Below, piece after piece: positions 1-9,727 of a DNA stretch of 64,000 nt. A model generated the notes under the pieces. That model did no database searches. It was not told where the DNA came from and saw only the letters and a list, made by a program, of their open reading frames with translations. The stretch is taken from assembly GCA_030295235.1 (NCBI GenBank), contig AP026131.1, positions 496,001-560,000 on the forward strand, written 5' to 3'. Each line of letters begins with the position of its first letter. Positions within the stretch are counted from its first letter, which is position 1. Position numbers and translations under genes: made by a program. The DNA comes from Fistulifera solaris (taxonomy: Eukaryota; Bacillariophyta; Bacillariophyceae; Naviculales; Stauroneidaceae).

Positions 1-91
1 AAATACTTCGCCGGACGGCCTTTGCCATGCTCTCAACGGCGGAGATTTGTAATAAATAATCCTTCCAGTAGCGATGGAGACCGCTAGACAT
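1..91 (-). CDS. N-terminus of an unidentified protein leaving the left edge
   Basis: An open frame starts at the ATG complementary to 89-91 and stays open to the edge, giving about 30 residues that begin [17 protein letters not shown] and continue [13 protein letters not shown]. The mix of residues looks like ordinary protein, not low-complexity shadow sequence. The rest of the gene lies outside the window, so no family or function can be given. The start is a choice: it is the only ATG at the head of this frame, and the sequence upstream of it is AT-rich and non-coding. Confidence 0.4.
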   Translation of the reverse strand, partial: MSSGLHRYWKDYLLQISAVESMAKAVRRSI

Positions 92-525
92 GAGGTCATT
101 CATCACATCGTATGAGTCAGCGACGCTATCAAATACCTCTCGCACCCTGCTTTCTTTCTCATTTACGGCGACTTTCTCATATCCAAAGTGCGTGGAAGAA
201 CCCGAAACGTATGGTTGCGCTTTACTACTGTCGAAGGACGTCGACAAATTCCTTTTGCGCGGAAGTCTACTCGTGGAGGCGCACCACTTCGGCGCACGTT
301 GGAAGACTTGGATTCGTTGAAGTGTCCGAGTCCACATTTGATAGAGAGTTCAATGTTAGCATTTGCTACTTGTTGTAACTTATTCGTTTCGTTTTGCTTT
401 TGCGGCCACGGTCGTCGCCGTCAGGCAGCGCGACAAATTAAGTGTCACAGTGGTTTAGTATTTCTATCTTTGATTACCGTTCACGTTCACTAGTCACTAT
501 TAGACCTATACAACAACAAAATCAC

Positions 526-570
526 GATTCATGACTGAAAATGCAGTCGTGGATCGTTATGGTGATTTTT
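526..570. repeat. Dispersed palindromic short repeat, copy 1
   Basis: It contains CATGACTG (530-537), a six-base loop, then CAGTCGTG (544-551), which can form a stem-loop. Related sequences occur near 5090, 42080, 47535 and 47770 and inside every full unit of the 236-bp tandem array at 20.5-22.8 kb. The second half found in other copies (ACACTTTGG then CCATAGTG) is poorly kept here, as TTATGGTGA. Confidence 0.5.
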
Positions 571-887
571 AAAAATTAAAAGTAAGACGCAATTCATTCC
601 GTGTTGTATCAACGGCCTCATCGTACTGAAAAATTAGACGCAAAAAACAAAGTCATCTTCTCTTTGTTCGCATCTCGTTTGTATCGATAGTTGCTAATGA
701 TCATTGTCTTTTAATCGTGACGGGAGGTGTGCTAAATATTGGTCGGTTACTCCGCTTATAATCAGCGTGGGTCGCGTCGAATGTGAATATTCGCAAAGAA
801 ACTCGGCGTTACGAGTTCCGCGTTTTTCATTTAATTATGCCGATCAGGAAGTCCTGGTTCGTGCTTCGTATTGACACTGCTCTTTAA

Positions 888-1058
888 TTTACCTACTCCT
901 TCATTCGCTTTCTTAAGGGGGATTCAGTCGTAGCCGAGAAGCCAGCAAATTGTTTCTATGCTTCCGTGTCCGACGTGACCTATTTTGCAGAAGATGTGTC
1001 AATTAACGCAGTTATGCCTACCGTTGCCGGGATTGAAGAACTAGGAATCATCGTCTAG
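888..1058 (+). pseudogene. Possible protein-coding fragment without a start
   Basis: This frame is open for 56 codons between stops at 885-887 and 1056-1058. It includes the protein-like stretches KGDSVVAEKPANCFYASVSD and INAVMPTVAGIEELGIIV. There is no ATG at its head and no splice acceptor stands out. It could be the last exon or relic of a lost gene or mobile element, or chance. No family is recognised. Confidence 0.25.
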
Positions 1059-1188
1059 AGGGAATAGATACTTTTCTAGCGGAGTGGCAGCGGGCCAAGA
1101 TTCCAATCCTCCTAACCAACAAATATTCAATACTCCGAATCTCCGGACATCAGGTCTAGTAGTTGTTCCTTTTGAAAAAAAAGGGAAG

Positions 1189-1257
1189 GACGTTAAAATT
1201 CTGCCTCTCAGTACAAGTTTCTACGTGGAGCCTACGCCGAGGCAGAATTTTAACGTC
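1189..1257. repeat. Perfect 19-bp inverted repeat with a 31-nt loop
   Basis: The left arm GACGTTAAAATTCTGCCTC (1189-1207) is exactly complementary to the right arm at 1239-1257. No base is mismatched within the arms, and pairing stops sharply at both ends. It lies about 245 bp upstream of the kinase gene at 1502. Confidence 0.8.
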
Positions 1258-1501
1258 GTCTCCGCAAGATTGGCAAAATAAATAAGAACGCCTCGTCGAA
1301 CACGGAAATAGTGTGTCACCCGTTTCTTCGTCAGCAACGGTACATTTCTACGTAAAAAGGTGCCGGAAAACGAACCCACAAAAACAAAAACTCCTCCCAA
1401 CGCTGACATCTTCACACTTTTTCCACCAAACAAATACAAAAGTCTGCTGCCTGGGCGAAAAAGACGTTATTATCTATATCATTTTACCAGAAATACTAAC
1501 C

Positions 1502-2326
1502 ATGAGCTCCGTTCTTGTTCAAAGTGAACCCCAGGAGCTTGATTTCGATGAGCGCGTGGAGCCTGTTTTGAATTTGACGCTCAGTTGGGAGCGATCGGCC
1601 GAGACGCAAATTCGACAGTTGCTGGGAAATCACGTGGATACGAAGCCCACGAGACCGCTAATGATCGCAATTGTGGGTATTCCTGGATCGGGCAAGAGCA
1701 CATGCTCGAATGCTCTGCGCTGTTTCCTCGAAGATAGTGGTTGTCTCGTACTTCCTCATGTAAGTTCTTTGCGGCAACCTTTATCAGTTTGATCTCTCCA
1801 TTAGGTGACAACATCTCACGATAATCGCTTTTAAACTGCTGTAGGATGGATACCATTACACAATCGAGCAACTGAAAACGTTTGAAAATGCCGATGACGC
1901 CATTTACCGACGAGGTGCACCTGACACGTTTGACACCACGGCTTTGTTACGAGACCTATGTCGCATTCGCGAAGGCGCTGAAGAGACGATTCGGTTACCT
2001 GGATTCGAACATTCGGTTGGCGATCCCATTGCAGATATGCACGAATTCCGACGGAACGAGCATCGCATCGTAATCTGCGAAGGACTCTATTTACTGCACG
2101 ACGAAGATGGATGGGAAGAGATGGCTAACTTTTTGACTATACTGTTTTTGTTGATGCAGATGTCGATAAGTGCATGGAACGTTTAAAGATCCGCAATTGT
2201 TGCATTCCCGGTTATACTCCAGATGAAATCTTTCGTCGTGTTGACGCAGTCGACCGTTTGAACGCATTGACAGTCGACAAGAGTCGCCGACGTGCGCACG
2301 AAGTATTCCGTTCAGCTGCCTTTTAA
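1502..2326 (+). CDS. P-loop small-molecule kinase (uridine kinase / YFH7-like)
   Basis: The 246-residue product has a Walker A loop, GIPGSGKST, near residues 58-66. After it comes the family-typical DGYHY segment and RRGAPDTFD, as in uridine kinase/phosphoribulokinase relatives such as yeast YFH7 and plant homologues; the acceptor substrate is unknown. Exon 1 ends at 1759 (donor GTAAGT) and exon 2 starts at 1845 after CTGTAG, keeping phase. In exon 2 the frame breaks at the T5 run 2130-2134. Upstream it reads DGWEEMAN; downstream, one frame over, it reads DYTVFVDADVDKCMERLKIR and runs to a stop at 2324-2326. One extra T restores a normal family C-terminus, so a sequencing indel is more likely than decay. 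The start is the ATG after the in-frame stop-rich leader. Confidence 0.75.
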
Positions 2327-2834
2327 AGCGCTTCAATCTATGTCATTTTTTAGAAAATACCATACTAGATCATGTTTTGCAACACTCAAGAGCCCATGCG
2401 CTCATACTTAATCAGCGTCATCAATTTTTCTTGTCAAAACGAATGATGAGCTGTGTGATAATCAAAGCCATGGGCCGTGACAGTGACCACTAGAGACATC
2501 TTAGCCATGTTCTTGATTGCATTAATAAGTCTATAACGTAACATTTAGTTTGATTAATTCGTGATTGACGGCTAGCCATAGCTAGAGGTGCGTGTCCGGG
2601 TTCCTTTCGACGACACGTCACACGACGGCGTCACAAACAATAAAAATTTTTGCGTTATTGACGTGCTGCGTTCGTTCATTACGCACCTTTTCATTATTAT
2701 TTTAGAAGAGAAGGAAGCATATGACCAAGTCCTCGCAAGCTTTGGAAAGGTTATGTTGTGAGCTATTCTTTTGAGTTATTCGTTCTTCTTTTGCGCCTAT
2801 TCTTTGTCGCAGCCATTAAAGTGTAGCGAACAGC
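2327..2834 (+). other. Intergenic, nothing recognised
   Basis: This AT-rich gap separates the kinase 3' end from the next plus-strand gene. No open frame, repeat or structured element in it is convincing. Confidence 0.5.
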
Positions 2835-3416
2835 ATGAAAGCCGAGCTCGTTTCTTTCTTCGTTCTCAGCGCGACCGCACTTGCCCCATTGACGGAAGGA
2901 TTTAATCTCGTCTTTATGGGAACACGTCGAGGAAAAGGCAATCTGAACCGACAACTATCGGAAGAGAATGGAAATGTGAATCGAGTCGCCTCAATAAACA
3001 AAGGGAAAGGTCAGGAAATCACCGGCGTCACTTTGCCAGCGAGTGGCAATATCAAAGGGTGGGAATTCGGCGAAGCAACGAAAATGGCGTGTGCCAATGT
3101 GAACGGCCAATTCTATGCCATTCAGGGCGACTGTCCGCGCTGTGGTTTCGATCTCTGGAAAGGTGACCTTATCAACGATGACGCTTTTGAAGACATTCCT
3201 CGGATTGCCTGTCCAACTTGCTCTACGACATTTGGGCTAAGAAGTGGCAAGCCTGGACCTCCTTTGAAGCGCAGTGGCTTACAAAGCTTTGTAGCAGGAC
3301 TTGCCAAGTCAGCTACATCCGAGAAATCCGCAAATGATGCACAAACGTATCAGATCACCCGCGATGAAGATGGGAGAGTGTATTGTCGAGAGAGAAATAA
3401 ACGACAACTAAATTAA
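2835..3416 (+). CDS. Plastid-type Rieske-fold protein with four cysteines
   Basis: This single-exon, 193-residue protein starts with a signal peptide (MKAELVSFFVLSATALAPL) and a TEG/FNLVF junction followed by basic residues, the bipartite pattern of diatom plastid import. Residues about 70-150 form a Rieske-like domain. The two ligand loops read GDCPRCGFDLWKG and IACPTCSTTFGLRSGKPG. Classical Rieske centres use Cys-X-His and Cys-X-X-His; here each loop has CXXC and no histidine. It could carry a four-Cys iron-sulfur or zinc site, or be a Rieske relative like plant PSB33/TEF5, which lacks the normal ligands. The assignment to PSB33 is a suggestion only. The gene ends 9 bp from the convergent WD40 gene. 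Confidence 0.65.
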   Translation: MKAELVSFFVLSATALAPLTEGFNLVFMGTRRGKGNLNRQLSEENGNVNRVASINKGKGQEITGVTLPASGNIKGWEFGEATKMACANVNGQFYAIQGDCPRCGFDLWKGDLINDDAFEDIPRIACPTCSTTFGLRSGKPGPPLKRSGLQSFVAGLAKSATSEKSANDAQTYQITRDEDGRVYCRERNKRQLN

Positions 3417-3425
3417 AGCTTACGA

Positions 3426-4730
3426 TTAATTCTTCTTAGGTTTGCTTTTCTTTTCTTCATTTCGTTTTTGAATCTTCTTTGCTTTCGAAACAAGCTTTCT
3501 GGCTTTTTCAAGATCACCAGCTCCAATTATCTCAGAGCGCTTAAACTGTTTGTCCGCTTTGGGTTTGGATAATCCATCTTCGTGTTTTCGCTTCTTGGTT
3601 TCTTTGACGTCCCCGTCGACGCCATCATCGCCATTTTCGGTATAAGAGTACGCAACTAGACAGGTAATCCGAGCTCCAGTTCCAAGTTGTGTGCTGTCAA
3701 CTATTTCGACAGCCAACTCTTCGACGTCCGAATCGCTATCATCACGACCATCGTCACTCTCTTCTTCACTATCTTCTTCGCGATGATTTACCGAAGCATT
3801 TTTACTAGCAAGCTTATCTTGCTCGATCATATTCACCGAACCTCGCAGGTTCATGAGACTTATTACTCCGGCACTGGTTGCTGTCACCACATGGTAGTCT
3901 TGAACCGCTTGTATGCATTTGAATCGTTCTTCTCCAGCAACCGGTCCTTCCACGGCTTCAATTGCCATCACAGCAAATCGCTCTTGTTCATTTGGATCGA
4001 CGCTTTTAGGTACGTCTAAAACCGGCAAGGAACCGTCGTTGCACGCGGCTACAAGGAACATACCGTCATCGCCTTCGATAAAACACACCTGATTGACTCT
4101 TGACGGCAATTCAATATCTAGCAAATCCGAACCGCTGGCTACATCTCTGACCGTAACATGAGATCCGTAACCGAATCCGTACGACGAACCGTCACTCGCC
4201 CATACAACTGTGTCAATCGACTCCTTGGATGCAATTTTGGTCGCGAACGCCAATCGACCTCGGGTCAAATCCCACAACTTGAGCTTTCCATCGCGAGACC
4301 CTCCCGTCAAAGCCATTTTTCCAGTGGGATGCACCGCTATGCTGGATACTCCGCCCTCGTGTCCTTTCAATACATGCTGTACGCTCCAATCGCGTTTCTT
4401 GTAGATCACAATTTGACCTTCCGAAAAACCGACCAGACAATGATTTTGAGCAAAACTCGAACAACACGGCGTTCCGTATTCCGACGGAGTCCGAACTTCT
4501 CCAGTGTCAGTTTGTCGCTTCGCAAAATTGTGAGTCTTTATAACTTCATCGTAACCACAAGAAACTACCGTGTGCTGAGTGTCTTGATGAGCGACGCTGC
4601 GAATGCTTCCGATGTGACTGGGGGACGCGAACACAATCTCGAATTTGTTCTTCGTCGTGTTTAACTCCCACCCGGCGAGGACTCCATCATAGGTACCTGC
4701 GGCAACGACTACACGAAACGAGTCTGTCAT
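3426..4730 (-). CDS. PAK1IP1: WD40-repeat protein, PAK1IP1/MAK11 type (60S ribosome assembly)
   Basis: The product is 434 residues. WD-type repeats fill the first 300, seen in YDGVLAGWELN, LKGHEGGVSSIAVHPTGKMA and GSRDGKLKLWDLTRGRLAF. An acidic linker (EEDSEEESDDGRDDSDSDVEE) and a lysine-rich C-terminus suited to nucleolar localisation follow. This order matches PAK1IP1/yeast Mak11, which helps pre-60S particle maturation. The frame extends upstream to 4847, but that extension is arginine- and proline-rich non-homologous sequence, so the ATG at 4730 (MTDSFRVVVAAGTYDG) is preferred. There is no intron. Confidence 0.8.
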   Translation of the reverse strand: MTDSFRVVVAAGTYDGVLAGWELNTTKNKFEIVFASPSHIGSIRSVAHQDTQHTVVSCGYDEVIKTHNFAKRQTDTGEVRTPSEYGTPCCSSFAQNHCLVGFSEGQIVIYKKRDWSVQHVLKGHEGGVSSIAVHPTGKMALTGGSRDGKLKLWDLTRGRLAFATKIASKESIDTVVWASDGSSYGFGYGSHVTVRDVASGSDLLDIELPSRVNQVCFIEGDDGMFLVAACNDGSLPVLDVPKSVDPNEQERFAVMAIEAVEGPVAGEERFKCIQAVQDYHVVTATSAGVISLMNLRGSVNMIEQDKLASKNASVNHREEDSEEESDDGRDDSDSDVEELAVEIVDSTQLGTGARITCLVAYSYTENGDDGVDGDVKETKKRKHEDGLSKPKADKQFKRSEIIGAGDLEKARKLVSKAKKIQKRNEEKKSKPKKN

Positions 4731-5581
4731 GGTATTTTTGATAATGCTAATTACAAGTATTGAGGTTCTGGGTAGAAAAGAACAAGAAAAAAGGAATGGA
4801 ATGCGAGGAAGGACGCGAGATTGGATTTTTGGATGGCAGGGAAACACGATGACGTACAGACGGTAAATCCCTAACCTTACTGTAGTATTACTTGTCGCTT
4901 GTCACTTCGTCGTGTCGATGAACCCAAACTTTAACAAACAATCGTCAACGCGATTCTACGCAAACTTTCGTTGCTTGCATTAGTAGTAGCGCTGAGGATT
5001 ATAGTTGCGAGAAATGCAATCGTAATTCATTTAGTTAGTATGACGAAGGGAAATGATGCAGCAGTCTTTTGCTCGAGAAACCTTGACTCATGACTGGATT
5101 GCAGTCGTGGAATAGATAAATTAACACTTTGGGCCATAGTGAACTCTCAAAACATTATTTTCAGAGCTTTCGGTGCGAAAAGTCAATATTTGCATTATAA
5201 ACAGAAATGATGCATCATGCTAGTACAAGCATTTCAAGTGAAACAATGGATGAGCAGAATAGTCGTGGCTGTGGCAGCAACCTGTCTCCAAACTCTCGGT
5301 TCGTGACTGGATTGGTCCTGACAAATTAAGTGGAGGACGCTTTCGTCTAGACTAATCTCTATTTGCTAAAACCATTAAATTCATTTTTAGGAAAAGTACC
5401 ATCTCATCAGTATCCACGAGTCTTAAGCTTGACTTTGACTGACGTAGTAGTTCGCTGCGCGGAAGCGAAAAAGGAAAACATCTCATAAGAGGACACTTGC
5501 GCCCCGAATGGTTACATGACCCAGGTCAATAGTCCATGACTAGAATAATGTCAAGAAAGCTCTATTTAGAAATGAATTCAG
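4731..5581. other. Intergenic with one dispersed repeat
   Basis: This region runs from the start of the WD40 gene to the 3' end of the cyanase gene. Apart from the palindromic element at 5085-5145 and a half-copy near 5289-5305 (CGTGACTGGATTGGTCCTGA) nothing is recognised. Confidence 0.5.
5085..5145. repeat. Dispersed palindromic short repeat, copy 2
   Basis: This is the clearest full copy: CATGACTG (5089-5096), a short loop, CAGTCGTG (5102-5109), then ACACTTTGGGCCATAGTG. The second part also has complementary ends (CACT/AGTG). The same two-part layout appears at 42075, at 47531 and in the 236-bp array. Confidence 0.55.
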
Positions 5582-6073
5582 TTAGGCACGGGGGCTGCAC
5601 GCTGTATTGTTCTCTGTCTTCTGCTCAATATGCTCTAAAAATTTTCCATTGAAAGTGATAACAACTCTTTTTTCGCCATTCTTTCCAATTACTGTCCCAA
5701 CGTCCACGTAAAAGTCTATAGCGGACATGATTCCATCACCACACTGTTCGTTAATAATCGTTTTGATGGCCTCGCCGTAATGGGTGACAGCTTCATAAGT
5801 TCGGTACACGTTCGGTTCTTTCAAGATTTCATCGTTAAAAGTTCTCATCGGGAAGTCATTTTGCATTGACTCCAAGTCTGCAGCCGTGATAGCAGGTAAG
5901 GCCGCGCTCAGTTTTGCTGCAGTATCTTTTCTTAGCTTGGCCTGTCCCAAGAGTAGTTGAGCACAATAAGCGTTCGTCACTCCAAGCTTGGAGGCAAGAT
6001 CATCGTAGCTCAAACCAGACGCAGCCTTTGCGGCTAAAACGCGCTCTACTCTTTCGACAGTTGATGCACGCAT
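5582..6073 (-). CDS. CYNS: Cyanate hydratase (cyanase)
   Basis: The 163-residue product is nearly the length of the bacterial enzyme (156). Cyanase converts cyanate and bicarbonate to ammonia and carbon dioxide. The N-terminal helix-turn-helix-like domain is followed by the catalytic domain. The three catalytic residues are present: Arg91 and Glu94 in YRTYEAVTHYGE, and Ser117 in GDGIMSAIDF, matching Arg96, Glu99 and Ser122 of Escherichia coli. The ATG at 6073 is chosen because the longer frame upstream (to 6301) is cysteine-rich and unlike cyanase. No targeting peptide is seen, so a cytosolic location is likely. In algae cyanase is thought to detoxify cyanate and recover nitrogen. Confidence 0.92.
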   Translation of the reverse strand: MRASTVERVERVLAAKAASGLSYDDLASKLGVTNAYCAQLLLGQAKLRKDTAAKLSAALPAITAADLESMQNDFPMRTFNDEILKEPNVYRTYEAVTHYGEAIKTIINEQCGDGIMSAIDFYVDVGTVIGKNGEKRVVITFNGKFLEHIEQKTENNTACSPRA

Positions 6074-6382
6074 GGTTTTCGTTTCAATACAATTGAGATG
6101 AACCGAGTGAAATTTGTGAGAGCAACGCAAATTTGACAAGATCGGAATGTTGTCGAATTCTTTCGTTTCGTCTCTGTGACGTATGTATGCGCAATGTGTG
6201 CCGGGTGCCGGCACTTGCACTTGAAGCACATTACAGGGTAATTTTTGCCGGCAGCACGACGCACGACAGAAGAAACGGTACTGGTAACCATAGTTTTCCA
6301 TAGCCTTAGCTTGTGCCCTTGGCTTACATGCAAACGCATAGCAACACGATGTTTGATGGCTCTAGGAAAATATAGAAAGGTT

Positions 6383-9262
6383 TCAAATGTTAACTGCCGA
6401 CATTTTTTGGCGGAAAAAGGTGAAAAGCTTTTGCCCAGTGACTGGTCCGGCGACTCGTCGCAATTCATCTCGAGACATGTCACACAATTCTGCTAGACAG
6501 TCGCAGTTCTGCATGATTTTCCGCGCAGAGTGAATATTTACACCAGGCAAACGCAGCAGCATATCTCGGGCAACTTCATTGATCTCATCGCTCTCGCTAC
6601 TGGATTCGAAGAGTGAATCTTCTAGTTCGTTGCGACCGATTTCCATCGCTCGATCGACATCTACTTCATCGTGGTTTTTCTTCAAATCTTTGAATATTTT
6701 CAGGGTATCATGGGGACTTTTCGACCACAAGATGCGGAGCTGAGGAAAGTGCATCGTCAACAGGCAAATCTTTGAGCAAACAGAGTCGGTTCTGATCTCA
6801 ACCCCAATTTCACTAGCATTCTGAAGACTGAAGGATTTTGCAGGATCAAACTCGATCAGTAAACATGGAACCTTGTAGTACTTGACCATGGATTCCACCT
6901 GGGTGTACAACCGTCCGCTGGCGAAGCTTCCAAAAAGATCGCTGATACTTTTCCGTTCAACACAATGAACACTGCTCAATACAAAATCACCAACAATTAG
7001 TGTAACGGGAGCTAGTCGCATCCCGCCTTGGTGCAAAATCGACGGTAACACAGACCGAAATTCTCTTACATCGACGGCAATATCTCTCTTTTCTTCGTTT
7101 GCTTTACGGCCCTTACGACTGTCGAAGGCGAGCGGTAAGCTCCCTCCCATGTAGGACCCACCAAGAGACCCCCGAGCTAATGCGTGCTGCATTTCCTGAG
7201 TAGTCGTTGCGCAGTGCAATGCAGGTGGTGACATCATTTTCTTGTGATTGATAAGACGCTCAAACGTGTTCTGTTCTCTTTCAAGAGATTTCATAAATAT
7301 CTTGTCTTCTGCACTCGCCTGAAACATCAAGAAGTATACCTCGATTTGCACATCTGCCATGGCAGCGTAAATCTCAACAGCACGAACAAACGTAATGTCC
7401 GTGTTAAAAAATAGTACGTATCGCGGCGACAAATCTTGCAGCAACAATGACGCCTGATCCAAGCTGGCATAACTTTTCAAAACAATTCGAAGTTCGTCTG
7501 GAAAAGAAACCGTGAAATGATCTTCTTGTGTATTCAAAGGTGATGCTTCGTAGTCTAGGTCATTTGAATCGTCATGTTCTGCCAAATCAACTGCCTCGTC
7601 CAATACGGCGTTCCGCTCAAGATCTTCCGTCTGCATTGTAGCCTCACCGCGAGCCTTTTCTCGAGTGATACGACGCCTCTTTCGTACAAAAATCCGGAAT
7701 ATGATTGATGGGAGCATTTTGACGACGCTTTCGCTTCGACTGGTCTCCAAATAAAATGCGGCGACAACGACTTTCTTCTTCCAGTAAAACACGACTTTCT
7801 TCCGACAAGGTCTCTACTCCACCGTTCACCGTTATGGAGCGACTTCGATCATTTTGCTGTTCTAGAAATCTCAGCCAGCGAAACAAAAGGGCTCGGTTTC
7901 CCTGAACGAGATAATCCTTCACCGCAGCCAGAGTTCTATCATCTTTGACAAGAATCAAGACATTCGTTGGACCAGCCGCTCTTTCAGCAGCTTCTTTCTC
8001 GAACTTCTCCTGTATTTCCGACAAGATTGTGCGAAGCAAACGCCATTTAGGACTCTCCTCCAACACCGGCTGACACTTCAAGACAGGATTCGGCACTTGC
8101 TTCGTCGGAAGAGGTCGGTGGAGCTTAAACAATCTCTCTTTCGCTTTTCGAAACAAGACGTCCGCGGCTGGCGTCAGTAGCCACATAGACGGGTGTCTCG
8201 ATGCCGCACTCATGCTTTGAATGCTCAGTAAGAGCTTGTAGAAGCTGACGCAATCGTAGGTGAGTAGATTTTGGAATAAAGTTCTCAACGTTCGAAGATC
8301 TTGTATGAGTTGCTTCGTCTCCGGTGATAAACGATGCCAATCATGCTCCAAATTTCTCGACAGCGCCTGATCCAAAGGATTTGTGACAAGGTTCTCTACG
8401 GTAAATTGCTCTCCGTCCAGCAGCAACGTGAGATTGGCCAGTGCTTTGGATTCTTTGAGTTTTCGAATGACCGTCTGCAACGCCACAGCAATCGCTTGTT
8501 GCATCTCTTTTTGCAGCGGAGACAATTCCTGATGCAACTCAATGACTTTTGGTGGATTTCGACCCTCCAACTCCTCTCGTATAGCATCATGGAAACGTGG
8601 ATACAAGTAGAGTCGTTGTACATGGAGGGCCTTGAGAATTTTGTCGACCTTACTGAAGCCGGACATGACTTGCTCGGGCGATTCGGATATCGCTTTGACA
8701 AAAGCTGCCCCATTGCTGTTGCTGGAAGACGCCTGAAATTGCCGTTGTGACTGAATAATCCGAATAATGAAAGCTTCCGTGGATGTTTCGGTTACTTGCT
8801 CCGCGTGTGCTACCAATAAGCCATCGATTTGCATGGAATCAATCGTGGCCGTCAGTAGATCCACAATCAAAATTCGACTAGTAATCACAAAGACACCCCC
8901 TTGCTGATACAAAGCAGCCCTTTCTTTGCTCTGTCCTGCTTCATTGGTTAAAATGGTGGGCAAGATTTCGGGCGGCGTCCCCCAGCTGGTCAAAAAAATC
9001 CAAAAGAGTCGTGCGCTCCCGCTTCGCGATGCAGTCCCAGTACAAGCACGAGAGGCGGTTTCCCATCTTTCTTCTTGGTTTCCTCTTCTGCATAATGTCC
9101 CTCTTCTGGATCGGCATAAAACCGCACCAACGACGCCAGCAGCATATCCGACTGCAAACCCTTTCCCAGCACGACAAGCCCGTCTTCATCGTACAATTGA
9201 CCAAAGATTTCAGCAAGATACGAAGGAAGAAGACCTTGCGGCACAAAGGCTTTGTCTTCCAT
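6383..9262 (-). CDS. ERCC4: XPF/ERCC4 DNA repair endonuclease subunit
   Basis: This is the catalytic subunit of the XPF-ERCC1 structure-specific nuclease of nucleotide excision and crosslink repair. The gene reads as three overlapping frames. The N-terminal helicase-like part (MEDKAFVPQGLLPSYLAEIF, then YDEDGLVVLGKGLQSDMLL) begins at 9262. The middle (YQQGGVFVITSRILIVDLL, LYLYPRFHDAI) and the C-terminal nuclease follow. The nuclease motif is VERKSISDLFGSFASGRLYT, near residue 770, then LLIEFDPAKSFSLQN, and the tandem helix-hairpin-helix LPGVNIHSARKIM ends the protein. Frames switch at A7 8992-8998, C5 8979-8983 and A5 7688-7692 (plus-strand bases), each one base too long. Dropping three bases gives 958 residues, the usual XPF size. 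In a conserved repair gene this suggests sequencing errors, though a pseudogene is not excluded. Confidence 0.85.
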
Positions 9263-9727
9263 GTCTATTGGATGCAACAATACATGAATAAATGATTGAT
9301 TATAACGTTTGTTGTTGACCCAAGTGCTCCGCTTTCTTGGAAGGAAGTGCTGCAAATGGAAAAAAAGCGGGTTCGAGGAGAAAATGAAAATGTCACAATG
9401 TCGCAGTTGATGTCTTACCGAATACAGTAGATATATCTAAAACGTGTTACGAACGAAGGATGGACGAAGAGATTTCCACGAGACTACTGTCAATCCTACA
9501 GTGCGCTTCCATTCTCAACGGTTTCGTTCAAAAATTCCCACCGTCCCCGCGTGTCAATCCAAAACCATGAAAATCATCATGATATTATAACGAATGAAAA
9601 CAATACAGCGTGTTCTAACAGTATCATTAAAGCGAAATAGTTTCGCCTATCCTTAAGCTTCATCACGTAGTTGAGTGATCCGGGCAGCCCGAAGAAGTAG
9701 ACGAACAATTCAGTAACATTGTTTAGC
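9263..9727. other. Divergent intergenic region
   Basis: This is the head-to-head gap between the XPF gene (minus) and the PH-domain gene (plus). It should hold both promoters. No repeat or RNA gene is recognised. Confidence 0.5.

Larger units (their letters stand above)
92..1501. other. Intergenic, with repeat and gene fragments
   Basis: No complete gene is supported. The stretch holds a short palindromic dispersed repeat (526-570), a protein-like open fragment without a start codon (888-1058) and a strong 19-bp inverted repeat (1189-1257). It lies between a gene leaving to the left and the kinase gene starting at 1502, so promoters for both should be here. Confidence 0.6.

Noticed and set aside
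8975-9000. A tiny intron instead of frameshifts in the XPF gene
   Set aside because: The discrepancy is two single bases within 20 bp, no GT-AG pair fits, and both sites are homopolymers (C5 and A7).
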